A stretch of 64,000 nt of DNA from Pistricoccus aurantiacus (GTDB lineage: Bacteria > Pseudomonadota > Gammaproteobacteria > Pseudomonadales > Halomonadaceae): the NCBI RefSeq assembly GCF_007954585.1, contig NZ_CP042382.1, positions 1,798,001 to 1,862,000 on the forward strand. The letters are read 5' to 3'. Position 1 is the stretch's first letter; each line of letters begins with the position of its first letter. Under the pieces are notes generated by a model. It did not search any database. It had not been told where the DNA came from and saw nothing but the letters and a program-made list of their open reading frames with translations. A program made the translations under genes and the position numbers. Shown here in pieces: positions 26,191 to 35,597 of the stretch.

Positions 26191-26337
26191 ATGGGGGAGG
26201 AGAGGAGGGCCCGGCAAGTCTCACGATTCTGCGAAGCAGCGCCCCTGGCTGGGATCATCAACCGGCTCAACGAACTCCATGGCAACGAGGTCAGCGGCGA
26301 TAACAAGCTGCTGTTCGGGAAGATTATCAAGCTTTAG
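26191..26337 (+). pseudogene. Possible leftover C-terminus of an HsdR-like protein
   Basis: A short frame of 48 codons, from ATG 26191 to TAG 26337, reads LAGIINRLNELHGNEVSG near its middle. That looks like the conserved end of some large type I endonucleases, but no upstream part is present and the frame has no ribosome site. It may be a remnant of an older restriction gene replaced by the present operon. The match is from memory and weak. Confidence 0.3.
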
Positions 26338-26388
26338 GTTTAAAATTTATAAAAAAAACGGCCGTTTATGGCGATTCTGTGTTTGAAG

Positions 26389-26461
26389 ATAAACCAGCCT
26401 GGTTTATTCTCCACTCTGAAGACGGAATTTAAGGCCGCTTTTTTACGTGAAAATAAACCAG
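26389..26461. promoter_or_regulatory. AbiE operator candidate: palindrome plus half site
   Basis: ATAAACCAG (26389-26397), one base, then CTGGTTTAT (26399-26407) form a perfect inverted repeat 40 bases before the abiEi start. The same ATAAACCAG half recurs at 26453-26461, over the start codon. AbiEi antitoxins of this family bind inverted repeats and repress their own operon, so this is the likely operator. Confidence 0.6.
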
Positions 26462-27223
26462 CTGCTGCATAAGATCCCGTATGGCGCCGTCGTTACGACC
26501 TCGTGGCTTGCATCACACGGCGTCACCTCGGATCAGGCGCGTAAGCTGGCCGGCAGTGGCTGGCTGCAACGCGTGGGGCACGGCGCCTACTGCCAAGCGG
26601 AGGAGCCTCTTACCTGGGAGAGCGCTGTTTTCGCCTTGCAGGCGAGTGACGACACGGGCTTACCATCGCTTTGGCCGGGTGGCCAGACGGCCCTGGCCCT
26701 GCATGGCTTTGCCCACTATCTGCCCATGGGGGAGAGCACAACGCACCTGTATGGCAAGGAAGCCGTTCGGCTGCCCCGGTGGTTGAGTGACGCCGAGTGG
26801 GCAGGGCGGATAGTGCTCCACTCTGAAAAGGGCCTGCCAGTGCAGCTTCCTGGCAGCTTTACGGACTACGCGCCGGATGGCAGGGCCTTCAGCTTGCTGG
26901 TATCGACCCCAGAGCGAGCCGTCCTGGAGTGGATCGCCGTTACGTCGAATGAGTTGCTGTTCAGCAGTGAGCTGGTCGACACCTTAGGCGGGCTCAATAC
27001 GCTGCGTCCGCGTCGGTTGCAGACATTGCTGGAGGGATGCCGTTCGGTGAGAACCAAGCGGGCCTTCCTGGTGCTGGCTCGCCACGCCGGGCATGCCTGG
27101 TACGGTCGCCTGGAACCACGCCGACTGGACCTCGGCAAAGGCAAGCGGCAGCTCTGCCCAGGCGGCAAGCTGGATAGGGAATATCACGTTACGGTGCCGG
27201 AGGCGTTTCTGCATGCCGATTGA
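26447..27223 (+). CDS. abiEi: AbiEi-like antitoxin
   Basis: A 258-residue protein starting with GTG at 26447. A winged-helix front (GAVVTTSWLASHGVTSDQ, then RKLAGSGWLQRVGHGAYC) is followed by the AbiEi C-terminal domain. AbiEi is the antitoxin of a type IV toxin-antitoxin pair and also represses transcription. It lies 10-11 bases into overlap with the toxin gene. The upstream palindrome fits autoregulation. Confidence 0.88.
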   Translation: MKINQLLHKIPYGAVVTTSWLASHGVTSDQARKLAGSGWLQRVGHGAYCQAEEPLTWESAVFALQASDDTGLPSLWPGGQTALALHGFAHYLPMGESTTHLYGKEAVRLPRWLSDAEWAGRIVLHSEKGLPVQLPGSFTDYAPDGRAFSLLVSTPERAVLEWIAVTSNELLFSSELVDTLGGLNTLRPRRLQTLLEGCRSVRTKRAFLVLARHAGHAWYGRLEPRRLDLGKGKRQLCPGGKLDREYHVTVPEAFLHAD

Positions 27224-28139
27224 AGCTCGCTACCACGAACAGGTCCGGCTGCTGGTCTCGCTGCTGCCTTTTCTCAATGACGAGCCGTGCTTCGCCCTCA
27301 AGGGCGGCACGGCCATCAACCTCTTCGTGCAGCCATTACCCCGTCTATCGGTCGATATCGACTTGGCCTACCTGCCGCTGGAGCCCCGTGACGAGGCCCT
27401 GCGACGTTGCCGCGAGGCACTGCAGCGGCTGGCAGATCTCTTCAGTGCCAGACTGCCAGGAGTGCGCGCCGAGCTTCAGGATAATCGCCGAGACGAGCTG
27501 AGGATCCTGGTGCGCCGAGGGCGTAGCCAGGTGAAGGTAGAGGTGTCGCCGGTGCTGCGTGGCACTCTGCACCCGCCCCAGGAGCGCGATGTCGTGGAAG
27601 CCGTGGAAGACGACTACGGCTTCGCTGCGGTGCGGGCAGTGTCACTGCCGGACCTGTATGGCGGCAAGATCTGCGCCGCGCTGGATCGCCAGCATCCCCG
27701 GGATCTCTTCGATGTGAAGCTGCTGCTGAACCAAGGCGGCCTGGATCGCAGCGTATTCGAAGGCTTTCTGGTCTATCTGTTGGGGCACCCCAGGCCCTTG
27801 AACGAAGTGATCAACCCACGGCTGAAACCGTTGGACGACGTCTACCGACAGGAGTTTGCCGGGATGGCCAGGGCCGATATCCCATTGCAGCAGTTAGAGG
27901 ACGTCCGGCACGAACTTCTGACGCGACTGGGACAGCTGATGACGGATGAAGACGTTCGCTTCCTTCTAACCTTCAAGCAGGGGGCGCCTGACTGGACGCT
28001 GCTTCCGCTGACGGGCGTCGATCGGCTTCCTGCCGTGCGCTGGAAGCTCGCCAACATCCAGAAGATGAAGTCCGACAAGCACCGTCAGTCTCTGGAGCTG
28101 TTGGAACAGGTTTTGGGCAGGCTGCAGATAGGCGCCTAG
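27213..28139 (+). CDS. abiEii: AbiEii-like nucleotidyltransferase toxin
   Basis: A 308-residue toxin starting at ATG 27213, which overlaps the antitoxin stop by 11 bases. The nucleotidyltransferase motif GGTAINLF (31-38) with the paired acidic residues SVDIDLAY (46-53) is intact, as are the later K and D positions (YGGKICAALDRQHPRDLFDVKLL). AbiEii relatives modify RNA (tRNA in related MenT toxins) or bind GTP, and so arrest growth during phage attack. A longer frame upstream only reads through the antitoxin gene. Confidence 0.9.
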   Translation: MPIEARYHEQVRLLVSLLPFLNDEPCFALKGGTAINLFVQPLPRLSVDIDLAYLPLEPRDEALRRCREALQRLADLFSARLPGVRAELQDNRRDELRILVRRGRSQVKVEVSPVLRGTLHPPQERDVVEAVEDDYGFAAVRAVSLPDLYGGKICAALDRQHPRDLFDVKLLLNQGGLDRSVFEGFLVYLLGHPRPLNEVINPRLKPLDDVYRQEFAGMARADIPLQQLEDVRHELLTRLGQLMTDEDVRFLLTFKQGAPDWTLLPLTGVDRLPAVRWKLANIQKMKSDKHRQSLELLEQVLGRLQIGA

Positions 28140-28210
28140 CGACGAGCACCAGCGGCTGCCTCGATAGCCTCAATTTTTTAGAAGACAAATTCAAGGTAGA
28201 ACTGCTTTCG

Positions 28211-29140
28211 GTGAAACGCCTTATGAAGTCCAGAACCGGCCCAAATGGGGTGCATCTTTTCGATCGCCTTTCAGGTCTGAATGTCCTGCTAGATGAGTTG
28301 CGCCCGGAAAAGGCGGCGTGGTCGACGTCCCCCCGCCAGGTATCCATTGCACTCACCAATGTTTGCGACCTCCACTGTGCGTACTGCTACGCGCCGAAGC
28401 ACAAAGCCTCGCTGCATACTGACCAAGTACTCGGATGGTTGAAGGAACTAGATAATGAGGGATGCTTCGGCATCGGATTTGGCGGCGGCGAACCCACGCT
28501 GCATCCTGATTTCGTCGACATATGCAAACGGGCTGCGAGAGAGACTCAACTCGCGGTCACCTTCACGACTCATGGTCATCGCCTGACGCCACAGCTGGTC
28601 GAGCACCTCAAGGGATCGATCCACTTCGCTCGCATTAGCGTTGACGGGGTAGGTCGCACCTACGAAAAGCAGCGTGGGAAGAAGTTTGCCAGCCTTCTCC
28701 GTGGTATGGAGTCAATTGCGAACTTGTCGCCCTTTGGGATTAATGTCGTGGTCAACGAGCACACGGTTGCAGAACTTGATGTAATAAGCGAGCTTGCGCA
28801 AAAGGTAGGAGCTAGCGAATTGCTGTTGCTTCCTCAGCAAGCAACCACCGCGGTTGCAAGCATGGATAAAATGGTCGGCCGAGCCCTTCAGGACTGGGTC
28901 TCCAACTACAGAGGCAAGGTTCGCCTTGCGGTCAGTGAGGTGGGTGCGTCAGGACTACCTACGTGCGATCCGCTCCCCGATGAGCGAGGCCTTCAGTCCT
29001 ATGCGCACATAGACGCGTCCGGCGTGCTTCGCGCGAGTTCATACTCGCCCGCCGGCGTGAAGATTGGAGACGCAAGCGTTCTATGGGCGCTTAAGCAACT
29101 CAGAAATACCGTTGAGATCAAACGAGAGAACCAATCATGA
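28211..29140 (+). CDS. Radical SAM enzyme, first gene of a three-gene cluster of unknown function
   Basis: A 309-residue protein. The radical SAM cluster motif CxxxCxxC is present as CDLHCAYC (Cys 52, 56, 59). It is followed by GGGEPTLHPDF (91-101), which binds the SAM amino group, so the catalytic core looks active. The C-terminal part has the shape of a shortened SPASM-like extension (DASGVLRASSYSPAGVKIGD), but lacks the Cys pairs that would hold further clusters. Many such proteins modify a peptide or protein made next door. The next gene overlaps its stop by 4 bases. The GTG at 28211 is the annotated start; an ATG at 28223 is an alternative. Confidence 0.8.
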   Translation: MKRLMKSRTGPNGVHLFDRLSGLNVLLDELRPEKAAWSTSPRQVSIALTNVCDLHCAYCYAPKHKASLHTDQVLGWLKELDNEGCFGIGFGGGEPTLHPDFVDICKRAARETQLAVTFTTHGHRLTPQLVEHLKGSIHFARISVDGVGRTYEKQRGKKFASLLRGMESIANLSPFGINVVVNEHTVAELDVISELAQKVGASELLLLPQQATTAVASMDKMVGRALQDWVSNYRGKVRLAVSEVGASGLPTCDPLPDERGLQSYAHIDASGVLRASSYSPAGVKIGDASVLWALKQLRNTVEIKRENQS

Positions 29141-29544
29141 AGATTTGGAACGGATACGGCTCTGAGCATTCGATGAACCTGGTCCTCATCGGGAGCTTCA
29201 AGGGAGCGCAAGATGCAGAGAAAGTGGAGAATAACATTGAAAAACTTAGCGCTCAGTCTTTGAAAGATGACAGCTGCTCCATCACTTTTGCTGATCCAGA
29301 AAATCAGAGATTTTCAGATGACATGCTCTCGTTGCTGTGGAGCCTGAACCTCCACACCTTAGGGCCAAGTGAGCTTGGACAGCTAGTATCAGACCATCAC
29401 TTCGCACGTGAGGGGAGTCGAATTACTGTAACGACTGACGAGGCTGACGTATCCGCGTTCGTGAAGCTCTTCATCGAGGCAGGGGCGAAGGTCGAAGTTT
29501 TCTCGGCGCACGACTACCCGACCGATTCAGACGATGCCAACTGA
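29137..29544 (+). CDS. 135-aa conserved-looking protein beside the radical SAM gene
   Basis: The ATG overlaps the radical SAM stop (ATGA), so the pair is translationally coupled. The protein begins KIWNGYGSEHSMNLVLIGSF and has an alternating strand-helix pattern typical of a small compact fold, with no signal peptide and no Cys. I do not recognise it for certain; from memory it may belong to the DUF6375 group. It could be the substrate or partner of the radical SAM enzyme, or a sensor for the large NTPase that follows 14 bases later. Those roles are inference. Confidence 0.7.
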   Translation: MKIWNGYGSEHSMNLVLIGSFKGAQDAEKVENNIEKLSAQSLKDDSCSITFADPENQRFSDDMLSLLWSLNLHTLGPSELGQLVSDHHFAREGSRITVTTDEADVSAFVKLFIEAGAKVEVFSAHDYPTDSDDAN

Positions 29545-29558
29545 CAGGGAAAACGCCG

Positions 29559-32500
29559 ATGCCTGAAGCAAATTGGGATGTGTTCAGCAAGTTGCCCGGA
29601 GCAGCGGACGAAAACTTTGAGAAGCTTTGCCGTGCTCTAGTGCGCCAACACTACGGACGCTTTGGTCGCTTCAAGCAACTCGCAAACCAGCCTGGTGTGG
29701 AGTTCCACCTTGAACTGACAGAGTCTTGTGATCTCGGAGCACCGCCACGCTGGATTGGTTGGCAATGCAAATGGTATGAGCTGGCGAACGGACAAAACTT
29801 GGGTGCTACACGCCGCAGAAAGATCATCGAGGGCATGGAGAAGACGCGCAAGCATGTCCCAGGTGTGACCGATTGGAAGCTTTGGACACGCCACACGCTA
29901 ACAAAGGAAGACCAAGAGTGGTTCTTTGCGCTTGAGAAAGAACGCTTCCCTGAGTTGAAGCTGGAGCTGCTGACAGCAACGGACATCGAAGACCTCTTGG
30001 TTGGGCCTGGAGCACTACTTCGGGAAACCTACTTCGGTGAGCTCGTTCTGACGCCTGCACTGCTTGCTGAGCAACACAGGCTCGCTGCGGCTCCATTCAA
30101 CCGCCGATACCAGCCGGAAGTTCATGTGGTTGTTGGGGCAGAGGAGAAGATACTCAGGCATCTGGGTGGCCAGAGTGCGTGGGACTCACTGGAGAAGCTC
30201 TCAAGTGCCCTCAAGACAAATTGCGCGGCCATTGCTTCGATCACGGGGCAACTCAAAACCGAACTCAAGGCCGAAGTCGACTCGCTTCTGGCTCGAGCTA
30301 CCGGGTTGGCTGACCTGCTCGATAGCCTGCATGCTGCGCTCGGCACGGGCGACTTCGACGCTATACAGCAAATACTAGCAGCGAATCTGTCGCAGCCGGT
30401 GCGCTACGACAGGCTGCTCTCGAAGCTGCGTGGGGCGCGTTCAGGTGGAGCACCGTTAACCGCGAATCTGGTCGCGGACATCCACGCAGTTGCGTCGGCA
30501 CTGCGCAGGCTGGAGCGGTCGATCGGCGTTCGAACCGTGGCTGTGCTTGCAGCTGCAGGCGAAGGAAAATCTGAGCTTGCCGTCAAGGTGACACAGCCGG
30601 ACGGAGACCTTCCCGGTGGTGTTTTGCTGCTGGGAAAAAACCTTCATGCAGGCCAAGGGCTTGACGATCTTGTGTCTGCCTTCAAGATTTCTGGTAGGCC
30701 GGCGGAGAGCTTCAATCGGCTGGTTGAGGCCGTAGATGCGGCGGGGCAGCGCGCGGGCAAGCGCCTCCCTATTGTCATTGACGGCCTGAATGAGGCAGAA
30801 GATCCGAGAAACTGGAAGGATGAGCTCGCGCGAGCGGAAGAGCTACTGAAGGACTTTCCGTACGTCTTGCTGGTTGTCACTCTACGCAATGAGTTCGCGC
30901 AAATGTGCCTGCCGGCGGAATTTCCTCAACTTGAGCACAACGGGTTCCAGGAAGACCCACAGGCGGCTATCGACAAATACTTTGAGTACTACAAGATCGA
31001 CGCCACCGACGCAGATCTGCCAATCGAGTTCTTGCAAAACCCATTGACGCTAAGAATCTTCTGCGAGGTGGCGAACCCTCGTCGCCAGAACCTTGTCGGG
31101 GTGGAGGCACTGCCCAGCTCTCTTGCAAGCCTGTTCGAAGAGCACTTTAACAGAGTTGCCGCACGAGTCGCTGAGCTTTCATTGACGGCGCATCGCATTT
31201 ATCAGGATGAAGTGCAAGATGCTCTGCTGACGATCGCGAGACTCCTCTGGGAGAGCAACGCGAGAAGCGTGGAGTTCAATGCTGCACGGACGGCAGTCCG
31301 AGACATGGGCTGGGATGCCAGTGTCATTCGTGCGCTGGAATCTGAAGGTGTTCTCGTTCGAACAACTTCTGAAGAAGGCGGTCAAGGAATCGCGTTTTCA
31401 TATGACCTTATGGCCGGCCATATGATGGCGAGACAACTGCTTGATAGGCCGGCCTTGGCGCAGTGGCTGCAAAGCGATGAAGGACGCGCACAGTTCCAAT
31501 TCCGTGAGCCTGGATCGCATACCTTCGCCTTTGACGTGTTCCGGGCTCTGGTTGGCCTGTATCCGCAACGCCTTGGCAGGCATCAGCTTTGGCAAGACTT
31601 GTCGGACGAGAATCTCGTCATGAACGCTCTATTGTTGACAGCGCAATCAGATCCAAGGCACATCGGGAGGGATACGGTAGAACGGTTCGCGCACGCAATG
31701 CAACAGTCGAAACGGTTCGCACAGATTGCCTTCACGAGACTTCGAGCCACTAGGGCAGCGCGGGCGCATCCGTTTGATATGGACTTCTTGCACGGTGTGC
31801 TCTTGTCCATGCCCAATACGCAACGCGATCTATTCTGGACTGAGTGGGTGCGCGAGAGGTCTGAGGAAGTCGAAGACGATTTCAAATTCTTGGCATCTAG
31901 ATGGAAATCGGGTGATCTAGACGAGCGAGAGATTCGGCGGGCACGCTGGGTGATGTGGACGCTGACGTCAACGTCCAGAAGTCTGCGCGACGTGGCTACC
32001 AAGACTCTGTACGAATTCGCCTGCAAGCGACCCTCGGAGTTTTTCCGGCTGGCAGTAGAGGCTATTGCCGTTTCAGACCCATACGTCCCCGAACGGATGT
32101 TCGCGGCGGCTTACGGTGCGGCGCTGACCATCTGGTCAGATATTAATGCTGTGGAGATGCGTGAGGCACTGCCTAGAGTTGCTCGTGAGATTTATCAAGC
32201 GATGTTCGCGCCAGGCGCGACGTTTCCTACTTGGCATGCCCTGTATCAGCAGTATTGTCTGGGAATAATTGCCATCGCGAGGATGGTTGATCCGGCTTGC
32301 TTGTCTGAGGACGACGCAGCTTACCTCCTTCCACCGCTTAGCCATCTGCCCAGTCCGTTTGAGAACATGCCGCAGTATGACCCGACGGTAATCGAGCGTG
32401 CAAAGCGTGCGGCGATTCGGATGGACTTCGGCAACTACACGATAGGAAGGCTGATTCCAGGCCGACGGAATTACGACGACAGCAACCCAGAGTACCAGCG

Positions 32501-32741
32501 GGTGCTGCCGACAATAGTTTCGCGAATGCTGGTGCTTGGCTATGACCCCGAGAAGTTCGAGGCTGTTGATCGGCAAATGAACTCCGGGCCTCGTATTGGA
32601 GGTGATAAGCACAAGGTCGACCGATACGGGAAGAAGTACGGCTGGATCGCCTACTTTGAGATGTGGGGTGTCCAGTACGCTCAGGGCCTCCTTGCCGAGG
32701 AACGCAGCGCTCGCCCCTCAGATGCGGACATCGACCCGTGA
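29559..32741 (+). pseudogene. Nuclease/STAND-NTPase protein, 5' part (1,060 codons) of a gene split by IS3
   Basis: Residues 1-160 look like a restriction-endonuclease-like domain (GVEFHLEL at 46-53, then GWQCKWYE at 67-74, the E...QxK pattern of Mrr-type nucleases). Residues about 320-600 form a STAND-type P-loop NTPase: Walker A AAAGEGKSE (331-339), Walker B IVIDGLNE (405-412) and sensor TLRNEF (441-446). Residues 600-1060 are helical repeats. Large nuclease-NTPase-repeat proteins of this plan (Avs family and relatives) sense phage proteins and then degrade nucleic acid. The gene follows the 135-aa gene by 14 bases. The stop at 32739 is supplied by an inserted IS; without it the frame continues to 34909, giving 1,342 residues. 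Confidence 0.8.
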
Positions 32742-32788
32742 ACCGCCCCGGGTTTTGAGGAGGCTCCAGCATCTGAGAGAATGGAGCC

Positions 32789-33112
32789 ATGAACAAGTCA
32801 AACAAGTTTTCCCCTGAGGTTAAAGAGCGCGCTGTCCGGCTAGTGCAGGAGCATCGTGACGAGTACCCGTCGCTGTGGGCGGCTGTGGAGTCTATAGCCC
32901 CCAAGATTGGCTGTGTACCACAAACGTTGCTGGAATGGGTCAAGCGTGCCCAGATCGATATCGGTGAGCGCCCTGGAACAACCACCGCCGAGACACAACG
33001 CATGAAGGACCTGGAGCGTGAGAATAAGGAATTGCGGCGCGCCAATGACATCCTTCGCACGGCCAGCGCTTTTTTCGCCCAGGCGGAGCTCGACCGCAAG
33101 CTGAAGTCGTAA
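32789..33112 (+). CDS. IS3-family transposase OrfA
   Basis: A 107-residue helix-turn-helix protein that recognises the element ends. The leucine zipper lies in [14 protein letters not shown]. Near its 3' end is T TTT TTC (33070-33076), in the right phase for a -1 frameshift into orfB and so for an OrfAB transposase. Confidence 0.88.
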   Translation: MNKSNKFSPEVKERAVRLVQEHRDEYPSLWAAVESIAPKIGCVPQTLLEWVKRAQIDIGERPGTTTAETQRMKDLERENKELRRANDILRTASAFFAQAELDRKLKS

Positions 33113-33168
33113 ACACCTACATTGATCAGCATCGGGATACCTACGGGGTCGAGCCGATCTGCAAAGTA

Positions 33169-34017
33169 TTGCAGATTGCCCCGTCGGCCTACCGGCGTCA
33201 TGCGGCCCGGCAGCGCAATCCGGCACGACGCAGTGACCGGGTCAAGCGCGACGAGGTTTTGATACCGCATATCAAGCGTGTCTGGAATGACAACCTCAAG
33301 GTCTATGGTGCCGATAAAGTCTGGAAGCAGATGAACCGGGAAGCCATCCCTGTGGCCCGCTGTACCGTGGAACGGCTCATGAGATTTCTGGGCCTTCAGG
33401 GTGCCCGTCGCGGCAAGACGATGCGTACCACCGTCCCGGATCAGTCAGTGCCGTGCCCGCTGGATCGGGTCAACCGGCAGTTTGTCGCCGACCGTCCGGA
33501 CCAGCTCTGGGTATCGGACTTTACCTACGTTTCCACTTGGCAAGGCTGGTTGTATGTGGCTTTCGTTGTGGATGTCTTCGCCCGCCATATTGTGGGTTGG
33601 CGCGTCAGTCGCACGATGAACACGGATTTCGTACTCGATGCTCTGGAGCAGGCACTCTACGCCCGTCAGCCCGACAAGTCAGAGGACTTGATTCATCACT
33701 CCGACAGGGGATCACAGTATGTGTCGATCCGTTACACGGAACGCCTGGCCGAAGCAGGCATCGATCCATCGGTAGGCAGCAAAGGCGACAGTTACGATAA
33801 CGCCCTCGCTGAAACCATCAACGGCTTGTACAAAGCAGAATTGATCCACCGGCGCGGCCCCTGGAAATCCATGGAATCCGTTGAGCTGGCGACGCTGGAA
33901 TGGGTATCTTGGTTCAACCACCAACGGCTGATGGAGCCACTGGGGTATATCCCGCCGGCAGAAGCTGAGGCAAACTACTATCGGCAACTTAACAGTCAGG
34001 CCGCTATGGCAGCGTGA
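33169..34017 (+). CDS. IS3-family transposase OrfB
   Basis: A 282-residue DDE catalytic subunit. The catalytic residues are visible in WVSDFTYV, HHSDRGSQY and the AETINGLYKAEL segment. It lies in the -1 frame relative to orfA, so it is probably made mainly as part of the fusion. It appears intact. Confidence 0.9.
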   Translation: MQIAPSAYRRHAARQRNPARRSDRVKRDEVLIPHIKRVWNDNLKVYGADKVWKQMNREAIPVARCTVERLMRFLGLQGARRGKTMRTTVPDQSVPCPLDRVNRQFVADRPDQLWVSDFTYVSTWQGWLYVAFVVDVFARHIVGWRVSRTMNTDFVLDALEQALYARQPDKSEDLIHHSDRGSQYVSIRYTERLAEAGIDPSVGSKGDSYDNALAETINGLYKAELIHRRGPWKSMESVELATLEWVSWFNHQRLMEPLGYIPPAEAEANYYRQLNSQAAMAA

Positions 34018-34060
34018 CTTAAACTAACGGGCCTCCGCGATACGCGGGGCGGTTCACCCG

Positions 34061-34909
34061 ACCTTCCCACGTGGGGCCGAGAGCATCGACCTGCCGCTCC
34101 CAGACTTATTCAACAGTCAGCCTACGGGTGGTGACTGGGTGGTGAAAGGTCCGCAACCAGATTACCGCGGAATTCTCGAGATCGCAGAGATTGATGGCCT
34201 GACGGGGCCGTGGGTCTTACTTGACGGGTTCCTCGAACAGAACGCTCCCATTGACGACCGACAGGTCTTTACCTTCCTCCGAGGTGTACTCGTGGACAGC
34301 GGAGACGTCGAACGTCTGTGCACGTTGTTCACTGGTCTCGAATACCCCGGCAATCACGCCATTCCAGAGGTACCAGGCTACTACTACACCTATGCAGGGG
34401 AGATGCCTTTCTCCTCGATTCCGGGAGTGCCTGTCGCTGATGAGGAAGAGGATGACCTTGCCGAATACATGGTGTCCGCTGATTGGTCGTCAAATAATGG
34501 CGTCGCGGTCGACATCCCAGTGCAGAAGTACAACTGGGAGAGCTACCACAGTGTGATGAATCAGGACAGCGGTGCGTGCCTGCCCTCTAAGCGGCTCTGT
34601 GAGGCTTTGAGTCTCAGGTACTGCGCCAATAAATGGGACTTGCATGATGCTTCAGGCGTGGCGTCCCTGTACCGCGAAATCGGTGAGTATGATTCGCAGA
34701 TCAGTGGTTCTTTCAGCTATCTACGTCGTGACATTCTTGACATTTACTTGACGCAGTCCGGCAAGGCGCTGGTGTGGCTCATGTGGGGAGAGCGTGGTTT
34801 TCATCACCGTTCAGCCGAAGCGCACAACCTGAACGAGTACTATGAGAACCACCAGCATATTCACAAGCGTACTCACGTCTATCAGCCCGCTTCGAGCATT
34901 CAATCGTAG
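34061..34909 (+). pseudogene. 3' part of the split STAND-NTPase gene (282 residues)
   Basis: This is the in-frame continuation of the gene at 29559, across the IS3 insertion. It holds the C-terminal 282 residues, starting TFPRGAESIDLPL, with an acidic patch (VADEEEDDLAEYM) and a Trp/Tyr-rich domain. In the Avs/STAND plan this end would be the sensor part. Because it is separated from its promoter, the system is probably off in this strain unless the element leaves precisely. A GTG at 34139 could start an isolated fragment, but no ribosome site supports that. Confidence 0.75.
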
Positions 34910-35381
34910 GCTAAATCAGGGAGGGCGCGTCGCCCTTCTTGGACGCAGTAGACGTTTATGCAGTGCGTGGAACCGGCAGCGGATTCAATATTCGGTATGG
35001 ATGCGCGGTTCGGCGGCCTGACCAGGTCGAGGTACGTTAAAATTATCGTCTAGAATGTCAGCTATCCGGCGAACCATTTTCTAGTACGACCTGAGAATAA
35101 AGTAAGTTAATATCGCCGGTGCCAGCTCTCTAACCGCATCGGACTTGAGTATGTCGTACAAGCGGTCAGCATGCCTTTGAGAGAAGCAATCTTACGCCCC
35201 TTCAGAGGCATGCTATTCGAGAGAGGGGAGGGAACCCCCAAACGGTACACTACCGGTACACACATCAGCTTCGTGTGCTATCCTCAGCTTTCGCTAAGCT
35301 ACTGATTCCAAAGAACTGTACCTTACGCTATATTTCGGTCAGTTTTTCTTTTTTGTCAGTAGCTTATTGTTTTAGTAGCGA
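34910..35381. other. 472-base right flank of the island, no gene seen
   Basis: No convincing frame or RNA. It contains paired GGTACAC repeats at 35244-35250 and 35255-35261 that echo the left-end repeats at 9812-9830, probably recombinase-binding sites. Confidence 0.5.
35244..35261. promoter_or_regulatory. Paired GGTACAC repeats at the right end of the island
   Basis: GGTACAC at 35244-35250 and 35255-35261, with an 11-base step, as in the pair near the left end. Possible arm-type sites, 121 bases before attR. Confidence 0.45.
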
Positions 35382-35427
35382 ACTCATAATCCCTTGGTCG
35401 CAGGTTCGAGTCCTGCTGGGCCCACCA
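35382..35427 (+). other. attR: second copy of the 46-bp tRNA end
   Basis: An exact copy of 9717-9762, the last 46 bases of the tRNA including CCA. It closes the 25.7 kb island. It runs directly into integrase-coding sequence of a second element. Confidence 0.93.
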
Positions 35428-35565
35428 CCGCCAAGACCTTCCGCACCAAGCACGTCGCCCAGGACTGGGCGCGCCGCACCGAAGACGAAATAGTGCGCGG
35501 CGTCTATATCCAGCGCAGCGCCTCGGAGCACATGACGCTTGAAGCCGCGCTCAAGCGTTACCTAG
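35421..35565 (+). pseudogene. Second integrase remnant, N-terminal part
   Basis: Directly after the att repeat, the frame reads TAKTFRTKHVAQDWARRTED, then RGVYIQRSASEHMTLEAALK, nearly the same as residues 24-70 of the intact integrase. The first 20 codons and the promoter are missing. The join lies in shared sequence (GGCCCACCACCGCC), so a short-homology deletion probably fused the tRNA end to codon 21. It is interrupted at 35565 by IS66. Confidence 0.9.
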
Positions 35566-35597
35566 GTAAGCGTCCGCTGATCACCGCTTGCCAGCGA

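Larger units (their letters stand above)
32739..34056 (+). mobile_element. IS3-family element, 1,318 bp, complete
   Basis: The ends are imperfect inverted repeats: TGAACCGCCCCGGG on the left; the right end reads GGGGCGGTTCA. It has overlapping-frame transposase genes orfA and orfB, and a CCCG target duplication. It sits inside the STAND NTPase gene. Confidence 0.92.
32735..34060. repeat. 4-bp target duplication CCCG flanking the IS3 element in the STAND gene
   Basis: CCCG at 32735-32738 and at 34057-34060 bracket the element exactly. Removing the element and one copy restores an uninterrupted reading frame. Confidence 0.9.

Noticed and set aside
34139-34909. Separate 256-aa gene starting at GTG 34139
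   Set aside because: It is the in-frame 3' end of the gene at 29559, separated by IS3; it has no ribosome site of its own.
35382-35427. A second functional tRNA gene
   Set aside because: Only the 3' 46 bases are present; the acceptor and D arms upstream are absent.
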